Assembly (NCBI RefSeq): GCF_018860855.1
Contig: NZ_JAHKQE010000005.1
Location: 1 to 64,000, forward strand
Direction of reading: 5' to 3'
Source of the DNA: Amphritea atlantica
GTDB lineage: Bacteria > Pseudomonadota > Gammaproteobacteria > Pseudomonadales > Balneatricaceae
Length of the DNA: 64,000 bases
Shown one piece after another: positions 62,048-64,000 of the stretch; positions within the stretch are counted from its first letter, which is position 1; each line of letters opens with the position of its first letter. The notes below the pieces were generated by a model. It was not told the origin of the DNA, made no database searches, and was given only the letters and a program-made list of their open reading frames with translations. The position numbers and the translations under genes are program-made.

Positions 62048-62311
62048 TCATACGTAGGTAGGCAGCTTTACGTCGATAGTACCGAACTTAGCCTTCGCTT
62101 CTTCATCATTCAGCGACAGACCCACGATAACATCTTCGCCTGCTTGCCAATTAGCTGGTGTCGCAATAGGTCCTTTAGCGGTTGCTTGCAGTGCATCCAG
62201 CGCACGCAGGACTTCAGCAACGTTACGGCCAACAGACATTGGGGATGTCATGGATGTATCTATTCGTATATCAGTAGATACGTTGAGGGTAGCGGGATAA
62301 ATAACCATCAA
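62048..62311 (-). pseudogene. C-terminal fragment of a 1-Cys (Prx6-type) peroxiredoxin
   Basis: 87 codons stay open, but only the C-terminal part of a ~215-residue peroxiredoxin is present. The segment SVGRNVAEVLRALDALQATAKGPIATPANWQ, then GEDVIVGLSLNDEEAK, matches the end of Prx6/AhpC-TSA family proteins (normally ...YPxSVGRN/TGRN...TPANWxxGDDVIV). The thioredoxin-fold domain with the peroxidatic PVCTTE cysteine is absent. Residues 1-20 look unrelated. The intact terminator behind it suggests a real gene lost its 5' two thirds by deletion or recombination near 62250-62310. Confidence 0.82.
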
Positions 62312-62479
62312 TATCAGATCGAGCCGGATTTCCTTGAAATATCCATGAACTTAATTTCCTAATGAAAGATGAAGCCAACATAAGGGGTGCGCAGAGAAGT
62401 ACGAGCGGAACATCCCAGTGAACACAGCGAACGACTTAATGTTTTTGTTATCTATTTTCTTGGAGTACTCGCCAACGGC

Positions 62480-63343
62480 TCATACACTCGCCAACGCCAT
62501 ACTCAATGGTGACTGATCAACTGTGTGTCGATACCACTGGTACTGAGGGTTACCTCCAGCATTATCGACATTTGGTGCGCCACGGCCAACGTCCAAATCG
62601 GTTAAATTAAGGGTGCGCATTTCAACGCTAAAACGTGCTAACTTGGTCGTATTGGGCACACTCGCATGTAAATGAGCACTGGAAAAACATAGAATATCAC
62701 CTGGTTCGATCACTATTTTTACCGCCTTGCTTTCATCCACTGGCCGCAATAACTGAGGTGCAGGAGAGTAGCTTACCGCGACACCTTCTGGCGTTTCGCG
62801 GCGCGCAGCAAGATATTCTTTAAAGCTCCACTGCGCGGTATCGTTAAGGGTTGGATGCTCCCAGTGGTCTGGGTAAAAGGCAATACTCCGTTCTTCTTCT
62901 ATCTTATAAATAGGTGCCCACCAGTTGGTCTGCGCTTGTATATTGCTTCCCCATGTATCACGATGATGCCCAACGACGGTACGCAGCCCCTCCGTAAAAG
63001 TCTTTTCGGCCGATACTACTCGCATAGCAAAGTAATCATAATAGGTCGAATCTAGCGCTAAACCTGCTTCCTGCAACGCATGAAAAAACATCGCCTTCGC
63101 TTTATCGTCAGCTTGAATTCTTTTCTGTGTATCGGCAACAAATCTTCGATAATCCTGCTCACTTAAATGGTACTGAGCTTGCTCTGGATATAGGCCATTC
63201 AAGGATTCTGATAATAGCTGATCGGTGTATTGGCATAATTCCAACATTGCTGGCAGTTGTTGAAAAACAATCAAGTCTCCTGCAAAGATGATCTTTGATC
63301 TTTGCTCATCTGTCATTCCACTATCGGTTTGAATAATATTCAT
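62480..63343 (-). CDS. Phytanoyl-CoA dioxygenase-like Fe(II)/2-oxoglutarate oxygenase
   Basis: 287 residues. The iron-binding facial triad is visible: H-x-D in VGHHRDTWG (~122-130) and the distal His in FSSAHLHASVPN (~225). The 2-oxoglutarate-binding Arg is in LARFSVEMRTL (~240). The middle contains WWAPIY and a long insert before the distal His. These fit a PhyH-type or related small-molecule hydroxylase; the substrate is unknown. No biosynthetic genes are adjacent; its neighbour is a peroxiredoxin remnant. Confidence 0.8.
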   Translation of the reverse strand: MNIIQTDSGMTDEQRSKIIFAGDLIVFQQLPAMLELCQYTDQLLSESLNGLYPEQAQYHLSEQDYRRFVADTQKRIQADDKAKAMFFHALQEAGLALDSTYYDYFAMRVVSAEKTFTEGLRTVVGHHRDTWGSNIQAQTNWWAPIYKIEEERSIAFYPDHWEHPTLNDTAQWSFKEYLAARRETPEGVAVSYSPAPQLLRPVDESKAVKIVIEPGDILCFSSAHLHASVPNTTKLARFSVEMRTLNLTDLDVGRGAPNVDNAGGNPQYQWYRHTVDQSPLSMALASV

Positions 63344-64000
63344 AACGTTGCCTGTAAATATATAATGTCATTTCATCACGTCCTTTGCGTCGCAGAAACA
63401 TAACAGCCAATTACAGTGCCATTTGGCACTATACCTCCCAAGCTCTATGACTCTGGAAATATGGTAAGGCAAAGGCGAACTTCATATCAGCAGATTAACG
63501 ATCATTAAGTAGGCAACTTATAGAACTATAGTGCCTGTCGAGGCTGCTTCCATGCCATAAAATTGCCTCAATCATAATAGCCAGATGCCATTAAATCAAA
63601 ATAAAGGCTCGATACTTTTGTTGGCTCGTGTTGGCTCGTGTTGGCTCGCTGCTCAGCAAATATGGATTCAATCGTGACGAGGCACCCAGAGGGCATGCTA
63701 GCGTCACTCGCTACACTGGGTGCTATATCACACTATAGTGCGATGCATACATCATCGATGCCTTTGTTTGCAGGAGAGAACTCGGAGGTGGGAGTGGTGT
63801 GGGAGCCGCGTCCTCCGGCGATCAATGTTTGGCTGTATCGGTGCGGTTCGTTCCTCACCGCCACCCTACGCGACTCACTCCTCTTTTTTCTGTAACCTCG
63901 GTTGTGCTGATCAGGCGTATCGCCTCTAGAAATACCGACCTGCAACATCATGTCATACGGTTTTAAACCTAACGAAATACGAAGCGGTTTAACTTGATTT
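63344..64000. other. Gene-poor, compositionally distinct end of window
   Basis: 657 bp. The left part is AT-rich promoter-like DNA for the dioxygenase gene. From about 63660 the sequence becomes more GC-rich with several overlapping short open frames on both strands (63638-63895, 63720-63929 plus; 63733-63951 minus), none with a ribosome site or recognisable domain. The minus-strand frame is basic (Arg/Lys/His-rich) and could be the tail of a mobile element or intron-associated RNA. I cannot identify it. Confidence 0.4.
63621..63650. repeat. 10-bp tandem repeat, three units
   Basis: TTGGCTCGTG at 63621 and 63631, then TTGGCTCGCT at 63641. Confidence 0.9.

Noticed and set aside
63638-63951. 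Three overlapping short open frames at the right end
   Set aside because: Overlapping frames on both strands without ribosome sites or recognisable domains; typical of GC-rich non-coding DNA.

Overview
The window looks like chromosome from a marine gammaproteobacterium of the Oceanospirillales type (Neptunomonas, Amphritea or Marinobacterium-like). This is inferred from moderate GC content, gene families (glrK-qseG-glrR, tmcA, modE-modABC, tauABC with tpa and isfD-like genes, pxpABC) and many compact operons. I identify no rRNA, tRNA, CRISPR array, intact insertion sequence or prophage. About 60 protein genes are supported. Nearly all are ordinary chromosomal genes. The last 2 kb (a peroxiredoxin remnant and a GC-shifted, gene-poor stretch) is the only part that looks eroded or acquired.

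Layout. 1-5.7 kb: partial lipoprotein, FAH-family hydrolase, EF-hand protein, then the GlrK/QseG/GlrR envelope-stress two-component operon. 5.8-16.9 kb: housekeeping and hypothetical genes (YkgJ-like, YbaK deacylase, SYLF protein, DUF3820, MOSC protein, TmcA, FGGY kinase, a degenerate GGDEF protein, DUF924, YfcG-like GST, and a tandem-HTH protein with a Vsr-like nuclease tail). 16.9-20.4 kb: modE divergent from modABC with two ModE boxes between them. 20.6-23.6 kb: HPF, SH3 protein, EAL-HDOD protein. 23.9-28.0 kb: an operon with 5-oxoprolinase PxpABC bracketed by the two halves of D-glutamate cyclase. 28.3-34.6 kb: cysteine desulfhydrase with a divergent Lrp-type regulator, LysR regulator, D-amino-acid aminotransferase, MerR/CDF metal efflux pair, PEBP-like protein. 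34.8-41.4 kb: two tandem paralogous 7TMR-DISM diguanylate cyclases, PnuC plus a ribosylnicotinamide kinase, old yellow enzyme plus ArsR. 41.9-44.8 kb: NitT/TauT-type ABC transporter ending in a DsrE-like gene, with a tandem palindromic operator upstream. 45.1-48.7 kb: orphan ParA-like ATPase, RhlE-type helicase, glutaminase, TrmH-family methyltransferase. 48.9-57.9 kb: a complete taurine-nitrogen module: tauABC, MocR/TauR regulator, sulfonate exporter, sulfoacetaldehyde reductase, Tpa, and a TTC38-like TPR protein. 58.3-64 kb: cytochrome c' and cytochrome b561, AEC transporter, a secreted repeat protein, peroxiredoxin fragment, Fe/2OG dioxygenase.

How it works together. The taurine cluster is predicted to import taurine, transaminate it to sulfoacetaldehyde (Tpa), reduce that to isethionate (IsfD-like) and export it (TauE/IsfE-like). 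That would use taurine for nitrogen while discarding the sulfonate, since no sulfoacetaldehyde acetyltransferase is present here. The 24-28 kb operon plus the nearby D-amino-acid aminotransferase suggests linked handling of D-glutamate and 5-oxoproline. Regulatory DNA is readable in several places: ModE boxes, a MerR-type promoter with a 19-bp spacer, 22-bp-spaced direct repeats on both sides of tauR, and a 30-bp-spaced pair of palindromes upstream of the DsrE-linked transporter. A recurrent oddity is a set of very short (10-15 bp x 3-4) tandem repeats in intergenic DNA, mostly next to gene ends.
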